Assembly: GCA_031296355.1 (NCBI GenBank)
Contig: JARLFX010000190.1
Coordinates: 1 to 15,798, forward strand
Direction of reading: 5' to 3'
DNA from: Acidobacteriaceae bacterium
GTDB taxonomy: Bacteria; Acidobacteriota; Terriglobia; Terriglobales; Acidobacteriaceae
DNA: 15,798 nt
The position numbers and the translations under genes are program-made. The notes under the pieces were generated by a model. It was not told where the DNA came from. It did not search any database and worked only from the letters and a program-made list of their open reading frames with translations. Positions 1-7,844 of this stretch are shown here, one piece after another; the first letter of the stretch is position 1; each line of letters begins with the position of its first letter.

Positions 1-3000
1 CGTCCGTGGGATAACTCAAACCGTAATTCGAGGTACTGTCGGCCACAATGCTAGCCGTGTAACTGCTGCCGGAGGGCGTCTCCTTCCACACCTGTTTGTG
101 ACTTTGGTCGACGACGTAGACATTGCCGCTCGCATCCACGGCCACGCCTGCGGCATTGCCCCAGCCGCTGCCTATGATGCTCTTGACGCCGGGGCCGTAG
201 GAGATCTGTGGGCCGGTGCCGGTGCCGTTCAGGAAGCTGTTGCCAAGCAGAGTGCCGCTGCTGGTGGTGAGCGTGATGGCGCCGAGGCGTTGGCCGGGAT
301 GCGTGGGCGTGAAGGTATAGAAGACTGCGCAGGTCTGGCCGACGGTGTAGGCCGTGCCGATGGAGCAGGTCTGGCCGGAGACATAGGCGAAGTCAAGACC
401 GGTTGCTCCTTGTGTTGACACGGTGATGGAGCCGAGAGTGCCGGCGGTGGTGATGGTGACGTAGGCCGTCTGCGTGGCGCTGGTGGCGCCAACGGCAGTG
501 GAGGGCGCGGTGTAGGTGGAGGGCGCAGTGACGTTCAGCGTGACGTTGATGCTGGCGCTGCTGGTGGAAGAGTAGGCGGTTGCGATGTACGTGCCGGGGA
601 CGGGGCTGGCGGTGATGACTGCCGAGACGGCGACGCCGGAGCTGTTGGCGGTGGCCTGACTGACGCCGCCGGCGAAGGTGAAGTTGTCGGCCGAAAAGCC
701 GGCGAGGCCGACCTGTCCGCCGGGTACGGGATTGCCGAGGCTATCCGTTATGAGGAAGGTGATGGGAAGCGCGAAGGGCTGGCCGATAGCGGTGGTCTGG
801 TTGTTGCCGCTGGTGATGGCGATGGTGGCGGGCGTGCCGCTCATAATCTGCGTGAGCACGCTGCTGGTGCTGGCTGCGAGGCTGGAATTGCCCGCATAGA
901 CGGCGGTGATGCTGTGGGAGCCCTGCGTGAGCGCAGTGGTGGTATAGGTGGCGACGTAGTTGCCGGAGACGAGAGAAAGTGTCCCGGTGCCGAGGTTGCT
1001 GGCGCCGTCCTTGAAGGTTACGGTGCCGGTGGGCGCTGATGCCGAAGGCGTGACGGTGGCGGTGAATGTGACTGTGCCCGGTAGCGAGTAGGTTGTGTTG
1101 AGCACATTCTGCGGGTTGGCGCTGGAGGTGACGGTGGTAGTCGTGAGCGAGACAACAGTCTCAGTAGCGACTGCGCTGGTGAGCGTACCGAAGGTGGCTG
1201 TGTAAGTGTAGGTGCCCGGGATGGTGAGTGCGGCTGCCGAGACGTTGAAGGTCGCGATGCCAGCGACTGCATTGGTGGGTCCGTAGACCGTAGTGGTGAA
1301 TCCGGCTGGACCGGTGACGGTGAGGGTGATGGCATCGGTCGCACTGGTCACGGTTGCGCTGGATGCGTTCTCTTCAAGCACGGTGATGGCGGTGCCACCG
1401 TTGCCGCCCGGAACGAGAGAGACAGTTGGTGCTGTGCCAAAGGCGAGCTTGGAGGTGGAGAGCACAGCGGTGCCTGACAGGGCTATCGTCTGCGTCGGGC
1501 TGGTGGAGTTGCCGCCGAATAGACCCGTGGTCGCAGTGTTGTTGTCCGTGAACACAGCGGTTCCCGTGGTAGTGCCGCTAGCGGGTGAGACAGGAGCGAA
1601 CTCCAGGCTGAGGTTGCAGCTGGCGCCGGATGCGAGCGAGAAGTTTGTGGTGCAGTCCGCAGGCGTGCCGCTGCCGGCAACCTGGGTGTAGTTGGCCGAG
1701 ACGGCGAGACCAGTGGAAGTCGCAGTGAGCGCGGCGTTGCCGTTGTTCGTCACCGTAACCGACTGCACGGCGCTGGTGCTGCCGTCATTTGTCGAGGTGA
1801 AGGCGAGCGGATTGGCCGCCGCGGTCACCATGCGGATGCGTTGATTAAAGATATCCTCAATGTAGAGGTTTCCTGCACCATCCACCGCAACGCCACCGGG
1901 ATAGTTCAACTCCGCGCTCGTCGCAGCGCCGCCGTCCTGCGCGGCCACATATCCGGCCGTCCCATTGCCGGCTACCGTCGTGATGATCCCCGTCGCAGCC
2001 GCCACTTTGCGGATACGACTGTTGCTTTGATCGGCGATGTAGAGATTGCCGGCGCCGTCCACTGCTACTTGAGCGGGATTGTGCAACTCCGCGCTGGTCG
2101 CTGCGCCACCGTCCTGCGCGGACACATACCCAGCAGTGCCATTGCCTGCCACCGTCGTGATGATCCCCGTCGCTGCCGTGACCTTGCGGATGCGATGGTT
2201 GTATGTATCCGCGATGTAGAGATTGCCTGCTCCATCGACCGTGACTCCGACTGGTTGGCCCAGCTCCGCACTGGTCGCCGCGCCGCCGTCCTGCGCGGGC
2301 ACATAACCGGCCGTGCCCGTGCCTGCCACCGTCGTGATGATCCCTGTCGTCGCTGTCACCATGCGGATGCGTTCGTTGAACGCATCTGCAATGTAGACAT
2401 TGCCTGCGCCATCCACCGCTACACCTTGGGGGGTGTTCAACTTCGCGCTGGTCGCCGCGCCATTGTCTCCTGAATACCCGAACGTGCCATTGCCCGCCAC
2501 TGTCGTGATAATCCCCGTTGCCGCTGTCACCTTGCGGATGCGATCGTTGCCGTTATCCACGATGTAGAGATTACCGGCGCCATCCACTGCGACGCCATAG
2601 GGATTGCTCAACTGCGCGCTGGTCGCGGCGATATTGTCGCCGTTATAGCCACCGCTGCCATTGCCAGCCACCGTGGTGATGATTCCTGTCGCAGCCGTCA
2701 CCTTGCGGATGCGATCGTTGGAGTATTCTGCGATGTAAATATTCCCCGCCGCATCCACTGTTCCGCCTTGGGGGGTTTTCAACTCCGCACTGGTCGCCGG
2801 GCCCGTATCGCCGGTATAACCGGCGGTCCCATTGCCCGCCACCGTCGATATTGTTCCTGGCGTGAAGCCCGCCAGGGCACCCGTGCCTGTGCCCGTCAGA
2901 TAACTGGTTCCCAGCACTGCAGGCGTGCTGCTGGTTAGCACAATCGCGCCCAGCCGCTGACCGGGCGCACCCGGCGTAAAGCTGTAGAGAACCGAGCAGG

Positions 3001-6000
3001 ATTGCCCAATGGTGTAAGCAGTGGAGGTGGAACAGGTGCCGCCGGAGACGAGATTGAAATCAAGGCCGGTCACGCCCTGCGTCACCACGGAGATGGAGCT
3101 TGGCGTGCCGGCGGTGGTGAAGGTGACATAGGCCGTTTGCGTGGCGCTGGTTGAACCTACGGCTGTGGTTGGTGAGGTGTAGCTGGCGGGCACAGTGACG
3201 ACGATGGACTTTTGTACCTGAGTAGCGGCGGCATAGTTCGCTCCCCCCGCCTGATTTGCATCAATAACCAGCGTGCCCGTGCTGGTGATGATGAGTATGT
3301 TACCGACGATGCTGCCGGTGGCGGTGCTGCTGCCATCCACCGTGAAGACGACGGGGTTGCCACTGGAACCGCCCGTGGCGGAGAGTGTTACCGTGCCACC
3401 ACCCAGGGCGTACGGAGTCGTGGGTTGGGTGAAGGTGATGGCCTGCGTTCCGTAGTAGATGAACTGGTCACCGGCCCCAAGAGCAGATGTGCCGGCCGGG
3501 GTGGTGACGGTAACATTCACCGTGCCGATAGAGCCGGCGGGATCTGTAGCGGTAATGGATGTGGCCGAATTGATAGTGAACGAGGTGGCAGCGGTGCTCC
3601 CGAAGTTGACGGCGGTGGCACCAGTGAAGTGGGTGCCGACAATCGCGATGGGGTTTCCACCGGGAGTGTAGTCGCTGAACGGCGTGACGCTGGTGACGGT
3701 CGGTGCCGGTGTAGATGCTGTGCCGGTCAGGCTGACGGTCTGGGTAGCGCTGGTGACGTTGAGATTGTTATCCGTAAGTACCACGCTCTCACTGGCTGTG
3801 CCGGCAGTGGCCAGCAGCGGTGAGAAGGTGATGCTGAAGTTGCAGCTCGCATTGGCTGCAAGAGTGGATGCGGATGAGATGGTGCTGAGCTGCGGGCAGG
3901 TGCCGCTGCCCACGCCGTAGGTGAAGTCGGCGCCGACGCTGGGGTTCTGGCCGACGGTGGGCACTGCAATGGTGAGCGCGGAGTTGCCATAGTCCTTGAG
4001 CTTGACGAGCTTGGCGCCATCCGTGGAATCGGTGGAGCCGCCGTTCGTGGTCGTCGGGAAGGTGAGCGATGGAATGTCGGAGAGGTCAAGCTCCTTCAAC
4101 GTTGTGAAGAGCTGATCGGCAATGAAGACGTTGCCTTTGCTGTCCAACGCGATTCCAAAGGGTGTGTTCAAAGCCTGATAGACGGCCAGCTCTGTGATGC
4201 AGGCGGAACTGGTGCAGTTCGGCGTCATTTCGTTGACGGAACCTGTATTGTCTTCGGTGTAGTAGACGTTGCCATTAGCATCCACCGCGAGGCCGCCGGG
4301 ACTGATTAACGTGGAGCCACCGAGCTGGGTGCGGCAGGCGGAGCTGGTGCAGTTCGGCGTCATCTCGTAGATGTGTCCATTGCCTTGATCGCCGACGTAG
4401 ACGTTGCCGCTGGTATCGACCGCAGCCGCGAAGGGGGTCAGGAAGAAGCCCCCGAGGCTCTTCTTACAGATGGCGACGTTGGCTGCTGTGCAGTTTGGCG
4501 ACATCTCGTAGAAGCCATTGGTGGCATAATCGCCAACATACACGTTCCCTGCAGTATCGACCGCGATGGAGCCTGGCGATGCGAAGCCGCCACCCAGTGT
4601 GACGACGCAAGTGGAGGTGACGCAACCCGGCGGTACTTCCTTGACTGTCGAGGCATCTGCTACATACACATTGCCTGCGGCATCAACGGCCGTACCCCAG
4701 ATACCGCCAAATCCACCACCCAGGGTGATGATGGTGGGGCTGGCGGGGATGACGCCATTGACCGCCTGAATCTCATAGAGCTTGGCGGGGGATAGATCTC
4801 CCACATAGAGGTTGCCCGCCGCGTCGATGGCCAGGCCACTGGCTTGGCTGAAGCCGCTGCCGATGTTGAGGAGCGATGTAGCTGAACTGAGGGTTGCGGT
4901 GGGAGGGTAGGTGAGCTGCGGGCCGGTGGCGATGCCGGTGACGCCGACGGTGCTGAAGACTGTAGTACCGGCGCTGTAGAGCGTGATGATTCCGTTGCGA
5001 AGGCCCGAGTACTGCGGCGCGAAGGTGACGGGCACGGTGCAGACGAGTCCTGCCGTGTTCTGTGCGCTGGTGCCGGGTATGGTGCAGCCGGTGACGGTGC
5101 CGATGGTGAACTCGGACAATCCGTTCTCCGTCTTCGAAGCGGAGATGCTGGAGAGCGCGGTCGCGCTCGTGAGCTTCACCAGCACGTTGACTGTAGACGA
5201 TGTGGAACCGACTGCGGTGGTGCCTGTGAATGTTGTCGGTGCGACCCGGGAGACGTTGATGCTGGTGCGGTTGAAGTGGATGTGTTCGTCGTTATAGCTG
5301 AGATAGCCGTTGGCATCGGCGTAGAGCGCATAGGTCCCATTGGAACTTACCGTGCTGATGGCGCGAGCGGTAGCATCTGCGGCAACACCCGTAGTGCTGA
5401 TAACCTGCACGATCTGCGGTGAGGCCGTGCCCAACCCGGTGATCTCATCGATGACGCTGCCGGTTCCGCTGTAGTTGTCATCCGCAAGGTAGAGATTTCC
5501 GGAGCCATCAAATACCAGGCCGGCAGGATAAGACAGGCTTGCGCTGGTGGCCGCTTCAGCCGTTGCGGAAACAGCAGTGGAACCGCCGCCGGCGATCAAC
5601 TGAATCTGCGGCGTGCCGCTGAGAGCGGTGATCTCGAATACCTTCGTAGCGGTGCTATCCGAGAGGTAGAGGTTGCCGGAGGCATCGAATGCCCCGAGCG
5701 ACGGGAATTGCAGCTTGGCGCTAGTGAGTGCAATGGCCGTGGTGGTGGGCACGGTGGAGCCGGTGCCACCGAGCAGCGTAACCTGAGGCGAGGTGCTCGG
5801 GCTGGTGATCTTGTCGAAGCCGGTGGCGCTATCCGCCACATAGAGATTGCCTGAGCTGTCGAGCAGCAGTGTGCCGGGGGCGGAGAACTTGACGGCAGTG
5901 CCTGCAGCCGCGCTGGATGTTGGGTAGGATGCGCCGCCACCAGCAATACGAACAATCTGTGGAATGCCTCCGCCGTTGAGACCTGTAATTTTCTCCACCA

Positions 6001-6553
6001 GTGCATTCTGGTAGTCGGCTACATAAAGATTGCCGGAGCCGTCGATCGCGAGCGAGTAGGGATTGATTTCAGCGAGCGAGCCGTTCATCGCCGTAGTGGT
6101 GGGAATGGTGCTACCGCCGCCGGCAATGACAACTACCTGTTGCGTCGAGGCGACGATCTCATAGACGTGGCAGTAGGTGCCAGTGGTGTACTCGGCGATG
6201 TAGATGTTACCGGCGGAGTCCACGATGGTCTGATTGGCGTAGGAGCCCACCCAACTGGCAACCGCGAGGGGGGTGGTGCTAGCGGGTGAACCACCACCGC
6301 CATAGGCACGGACGACGGAGAAGGGCGCGGTGATGCCGCCGGAAGTCGCAGTCTGAGGCGACTGCGCCGCGGCCGTGACCGCACCAAAACCGGCGAGCAG
6401 ACACACTGACGCCAGCTTTGCCAACAGTGAACGCGTGAAGTGATGCTTTTGTGCTGCGCGGGACGCGGAGAATCCAGTGCAGGCAGAAGAAACAGATGAA
6501 AGCACGCAAGCCAGTAGGCTCGCCTCACGGGGAGAAGCGGCGCGACAGATCAT
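1..6553 (-). CDS. Giant exported NHL-repeat / HYDIN-like / Ig-like modular protein (3' end outside window)
   Basis: About 2,184 codons are visible in one frame and the gene continues past the left edge. The ATG at 6553 is the first start after an in-frame TAA 18 bases upstream; no strong ribosome site is seen. Residues ~1-40 form a long polar leader, then a hydrophobic stretch (~43-60) ends in TAAAQ, a plausible signal-peptide cleavage site. Modules in order (approximate residues): NHL blades with GGGS linkers 98-420; HYDIN/choice-of-anchor-like 430-548; Cys-containing NHL blades (NCTSSAC...LGGGF) 552-822; choice-of-anchor-D-like 828-945; IPT/TIG 947-1027; Ig-like 1033-1118; HYDIN-like 1119-1228; six near-identical NHL blades 1229-1575; choice-of-anchor-D-like 1580-1695; Ig-like/Big_3-type and invasin-like 1696-2008; HYDIN-like again 2013-2116; further NHL blades to the edge. 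Blades carry the GVAVDxxGNxYxAD signature. Such proteins are thought to be surface or secreted adhesin-like proteins; the ligand is unknown. Frame was checked at several anchors along the gene. Confidence 0.9.
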   Translation of the reverse strand, partial: MICRAASPREASLLACVLSSVSSACTGFSASRAAQKHHFTRSLLAKLASVCLLAGFGAVTAAAQSPQTATSGGITAPFSVVRAYGGGGSPASTTPLAVASWVGSYANQTIVDSAGNIYIAEYTTGTYCHVYEIVASTQQVVVIAGGGSTIPTTTAMNGSLAEINPYSLAIDGSGNLYVADYQNALVEKITGLNGGGIPQIVRIAGGGASYPTSSAAAGTAVKFSAPGTLLLDSSGNLYVADSATGFDKITSPSTSPQVTLLGGTGSTVPTTTAIALTSAKLQFPSLGAFDASGNLYLSDSTATKVFEITALSGTPQIQLIAGGGSTAVSATAEAATSASLSYPAGLVFDGSGNLYLADDNYSGTGSVIDEITGLGTASPQIVQVISTTGVAADATARAISTVSSNGTYALYADANGYLSYNDEHIHFNRTSINVSRVAPTTFTGTTAVGSTSSTVNVLVKLTSATALSSISASKTENGLSEFTIGTVTGCTIPGTSAQNTAGLVCTVPVTFAPQYSGLRNGIITLYSAGTTVFSTVGVTGIATGPQLTYPPTATLSSATSLLNIGSGFSQASGLAIDAAGNLYVGDLSPAKLYEIQAVNGVIPASPTIITLGGGFGGIWGTAVDAAGNVYVADASTVKEVPPGCVTSTCVVTLGGGFASPGSIAVDTAGNVYVGDYATNGFYEMSPNCTAANVAICKKSLGGFFLTPFAAAVDTSGNVYVGDQGNGHIYEMTPNCTSSACRTQLGGSTLISPGGLAVDANGNVYYTEDNTGSVNEMTPNCTSSACITELAVYQALNTPFGIALDSKGNVFIADQLFTTLKELDLSDIPSLTFPTTTNGGSTDSTDGAKLVKLKDYGNSALTIAVPTVGQNPSVGADFTYGVGSGTCPQLSTISSASTLAANASCNFSITFSPLLATAGTASESVVLTDNNLNVTSATQTVSLTGTASTPAPTVTSVTPFSDYTPGGNPIAIVGTHFTGATAVNFGSTAATSFTINSATSITATDPAGSIGTVNVTVTTPAGTSALGAGDQFIYYGTQAITFTQPTTPYALGGGTVTLSATGGSSGNPVVFTVDGSSTATGSIVGNILIITSTGTLVIDANQAGGANYAAATQVQKSIVVTVPASYTSPTTAVGSTSATQTAYVTFTTAGTPSSISVVTQGVTGLDFNLVSGGTCSTSTAYTIGQSCSVLYSFTPGAPGQRLGAIVLTSSTPAVLGTSYLTGTGTGALAGFTPGTISTVAGNGTAGYTGDTGPATSAELKTPQGGTVDAAGNIYIAEYSNDRIRKVTAATGIITTVAGNGSGGYNGDNIAATSAQLSNPYGVAVDGAGNLYIVDNGNDRIRKVTAATGIITTVAGNGTFGYSGDNGAATSAKLNTPQGVAVDGAGNVYIADAFNERIRMVTATTGIITTVAGTGTAGYVPAQDGGAATSAELGQPVGVTVDGAGNLYIADTYNHRIRKVTAATGIITTVAGNGTAGYVSAQDGGAATSAELHNPAQVAVDGAGNLYIADQSNSRIRKVAAATGIITTVAGNGTAGYVAAQDGGAATSAELNYPGGVAVDGAGNLYIEDIFNQRIRMVTAAANPLAFTSTNDGSTSAVQSVTVTNNGNAALTATSTGLAVSANYTQVAGSGTPADCTTNFSLASGASCNLSLEFAPVSPASGTTTGTAVFTDNNTATTGLFGGNSTSPTQTIALSGTAVLSTSKLAFGTAPTVSLVPGGNGGTAITVLEENASSATVTSATDAITLTVTGPAGFTTTVYGPTNAVAGIATFNVSAAALTIPGTYTYTATFGTLTSAVATETVVSLTTTTVTSSANPQNVLNTTYSLPGTVTFTATVTPSASAPTGTVTFKDGASNLGTGTLSLVSGNYVATYTTTALTQGSHSITAVYAGNSSLAASTSSVLTQIMSGTPATIAITSGNNQTTAIGQPFALPITFLITDSLGNPVPGGQVGLAGFSADNFTFAGGVSQATANSSGVAVSAVITASPVPGTYIATAYSSTSSASINVTLNVTAPSTYTAPSTAVGATSATQTAYVTITTAGTLGSITVSTQGATGLDFAYVSGQTCSIGTAYTVGQTCAVFYTFTPTHPGQRLGAITLTTSSGTLLGNSFLNGTGTGPQISYGPGVKSIIGSGWGNAAGVAVDASGNVYVVDQSHKQVWKETPSGSSYTASIVADSTSNYGLSYPTD
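205..515 (-). repeat. HYDIN-like module, copy B (direct repeat of 2876-3196)
   Basis: The encoded segment running from TAVGATSATQTAYV through GQRLGAITLT to LNGTGTG repeats the module at 2876-3196 with high similarity, about 2.7 kb apart in the same orientation and frame. Each copy is followed by NHL blades, so the duplicated unit is a HYDIN-like plus propeller cassette. Confidence 0.75.
1826..2870 (-). repeat. Six tandem NHL blades, 177-bp and 171-bp periods
   Basis: The motif gcggat(g/a)cg recurs at 1832, 2009, 2186, 2363, 2534 and 2705, giving spacings of 177, 177, 177, 171 and 171 bp. Each unit encodes TAATGIITTVAGNGTAGY, a short variable linker, AATSAEL, then GVAVDGAGNLYIAD and RIRKV. 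The 6-bp difference corresponds to a longer linker (type VAAQDGG) in the first three units versus a shorter SGDN type. Six blades are the number needed for one closed six-bladed propeller, as in teneurin-like NHL domains; that structural reading is inference. Confidence 0.85.
2876..3196 (-). repeat. HYDIN-like module, copy A (direct repeat of 205-515)
   Basis: Encodes TAVGSTSATQTAYV, then GTPSSISVVTQGVTGLDF, SCSVLYSFTPGAPGQRLGAI and LTGTGTG. It matches copy B closely and precedes the six-blade NHL array. Confidence 0.75.
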
Positions 6554-7064
6554 GGGAGAAGACCAATCTTACAGTTGATTTGTGCTGTGTAACCGTATGG
6601 CCGGAGCCAGCGTACCCGGGGGAAGTATCCGATCTAACACGCTTTACGAGCCATTCACACGAATGGAAGGAACCATCTGGCTATGTTGAATAAAAAGGGG
6701 CCGCAACACAATAGGGGAATGCTAATCAAATCCCAGAGGGTAGGCAACCGTTTATTGCTAATCTCTCATTTGAGTAGTTCAGGCAGTCTAGCATAGCCGC
6801 GTGTTTGGCCTGCAGACAGACCACAAGATTCTGGGATTTCAAACCACTCTAAGTCCTTGTTATCAGTACTAGCGTGGCAAGCCCCCGGTTGACGAGCATA
6901 ACTTGACATTGCATTCTCCGGAGGAAGCAGCTTCCAGTTGGCCGACATCACTTGTGCGTTAATGCAGGCAGTGGGCATGGTCGATGTTCACTCTGAAGAG
7001 TGCTTTCGCAGGAAAGCAGCCAAGCGCGCACAGGGCATAAAGTTCCGCAAAACACCCTGTTATT
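6554..7064. other. Intergenic region upstream of the minus-strand giant gene
   Basis: No convincing gene is seen. A 70-codon minus-strand frame (6766-6978, start MPTACINAQ, end ARLPELLK) has no recognised domain and no good ribosome site. A small inverted repeat, CCATTC acac GAATGG, lies at 6651-6666. This stretch should hold the promoter of the giant gene starting at 6553, but I cannot pick out a clear -35/-10 pair. Confidence 0.5.
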
Positions 7065-7076
7065 CCCTATTTTGGG
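7065..7076. repeat. Target-site duplication, left copy (CCCTATTTTGGG)
   Basis: The same 12 bases in the same orientation occur at 10076-10087, immediately outside the other terminal inverted repeat. Only the inner 6 bases (TATTTT, 7068-7073) need be the duplication if the adjacent GGG/CCC belong to the element ends; both readings give the same uninterrupted target. Confidence 0.85.
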
Positions 7077-7093
7077 TAGTGGTGCAGTTTGAA
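7077..7093 (+). repeat. Left terminal inverted repeat of the transposon
   Basis: TAGTGGTGCAGTTTGAA reads inward and matches the complement of 10059-10075 at 17 of 17 positions. Preceding GGG (7074-7076) also matches, giving up to 20 bp. Confidence 0.88.
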
Positions 7094-7095
7094 TT

Positions 7096-7737
7096 TCAAG
7101 TCCACTTTGATGGCTGGGTAATGATAATCCCCGATGGCAGCGTAACATTCATGGGCATACGACTCTTCCTGAATTTAGATTCGTAGATATGCATGGAATT
7201 ATGGGCCGTCATCGCCAATTCCCCTGAAAACCTATTTGGTGGGAACGCCACAATAACCCTTTTATTAGGAAATTGACTCTTCACTGCTGCGATGGGTGGA
7301 ACAAGGTCGGCATCTCCCGAAATGACAATCGCTACATCATATGCGTCAGCGTAGGCGTCACAGAGCATTTGTGTCGCAATATTGACATCGGTTTTTTTCT
7401 CTTGGGGAAGAAATGCAGAGTGACCGCATTTTTGACAAGTCTTTCGGTCATCTTGGAATCTCCCATAGTAGATATTCAATTTGGGAATGGTCGTGAGCGC
7501 ATCAAGATATTTACTCTGCCGTTCTTCTTTCGACTTACTTCCGCTGATTCGGGATGTGAAGTATTTTGTCCGCAAGAGGGTTTGACTCTCCCTATTGGTC
7601 AGGGACAGTGACAGGGCAGTAAGGTCAAGCCACATGTACTTTTGCCATGCGTTTTCGCGCAATCCGAAATAAAGATTGAACCCATCTATGTATGTGACTA
7701 CACGTAATTTAGGAAGCTGACGGCCTGTTTGCAACAT
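7096..7737 (-). CDS. NYN-domain (PIN-like, LabA/DUF88-type) putative RNase, transposon passenger
   Basis: 213 residues. Start ATG 7737 is chosen because AGAGGG lies 6 bases upstream (7744-7749) and because the family core then begins near the N-terminus; an in-frame ATG at 7755 would add six residues and lacks such a site. The core shows YIDGFNLYFGL (D18, N21), KKTDVNIA (D117) and VISGDADLVPPI (D142, D144), the acidic residues expected for the metal-dependent PIN-like fold of NYN proteins. A CQKCGH pair (C101, C104) sits between the first and second acidic motifs. NYN domains are known or predicted ribonucleases; the substrate here is unknown. It lies 96 bp downstream of the transposase on the same strand and its stop nearly abuts the left inverted repeat, so it belongs to the element. 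It could act in RNA processing, element control or phage defence; none is shown by sequence. Confidence 0.88.
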   Translation of the reverse strand: MLQTGRQLPKLRVVTYIDGFNLYFGLRENAWQKYMWLDLTALSLSLTNRESQTLLRTKYFTSRISGSKSKEERQSKYLDALTTIPKLNIYYGRFQDDRKTCQKCGHSAFLPQEKKTDVNIATQMLCDAYADAYDVAIVISGDADLVPPIAAVKSQFPNKRVIVAFPPNRFSGELAMTAHNSMHIYESKFRKSRMPMNVTLPSGIIITQPSKWT

Positions 7738-7768
7738 TGGCAACCCTCTTGACATCTAATCTATTGAC

Positions 7769-7788
7769 GTTACACTTGTCTGTGTAAC
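7769..7788. promoter_or_regulatory. Palindrome GTTACAC-N6-GTGTAAC upstream of the NYN gene
   Basis: Perfect 7-bp arms (7769-7775, 7782-7788) with a 6-base spacer lie 31 bases upstream of the chosen NYN start. The symmetry suits an operator or a small hairpin. A weak TTACAC-N17-ATAGAT promoter-like pair on the minus strand overlaps it, so the NYN gene may be transcribed separately from the transposase. Confidence 0.4.
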
Positions 7789-7798
7789 TCCTAACAGC

Positions 7799-7819
7799 TC
7801 CTGCGTGAGTAGCGCAGGA
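7799..7819. terminator. Hairpin between transposase and NYN gene (7-bp stem)
   Basis: TCCTGCG, a 7-base loop, then CGCAGGA. It follows the 8-bp hairpin at the transposase stop in the minus-strand transcript. There is no U-run after it, so it may be an attenuating or RNA-processing structure and not a canonical terminator. Confidence 0.35.
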
Positions 7820-7824
7820 TCCGA

Positions 7825-7844
7825 CGGCTGCCATTAGGCAGCCG
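7825..7844. terminator. Hairpin at transposase stop codon (8-bp GC-rich stem)
   Basis: CGGCTGCC ATTA GGCAGCCG forms a perfect 8-bp stem whose tetraloop contains the transposase TAA stop (7834-7836 on the minus strand). On the plus strand it is followed by TTTCT, a short T-rich tail; on the minus strand no T-run follows. It is a plausible weak terminator or a block to read-through. Confidence 0.45.

Noticed and set aside
1841..2473. 210-codon plus-strand open frame across the NHL array
   Set aside because: It is the antisense of the tandem NHL blades; the repeating peptide (RDDPRR...) only mirrors the repeats and has no domain of its own.
1826..2870. CRISPR-like regular array
   Set aside because: The whole 171-177-bp unit is conserved and encodes NHL blades in frame; there are no short repeats with unique spacers.
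3212..3823. 203-codon plus-strand open frame
   Set aside because: Antisense shadow of GC-rich Ig-like and IPT/TIG coding sequence on the minus strand.
6766..6978. 70-codon minus-strand frame left of the transposon
   Set aside because: No recognised domain, weak ribosome site and ordinary length for chance; kept only as a note in the intergenic entry.
6938..7186. 82-codon plus-strand frame spanning the left transposon end
   Set aside because: It crosses the target duplication and inverted repeat and runs antisense into the NYN gene; a chance frame.
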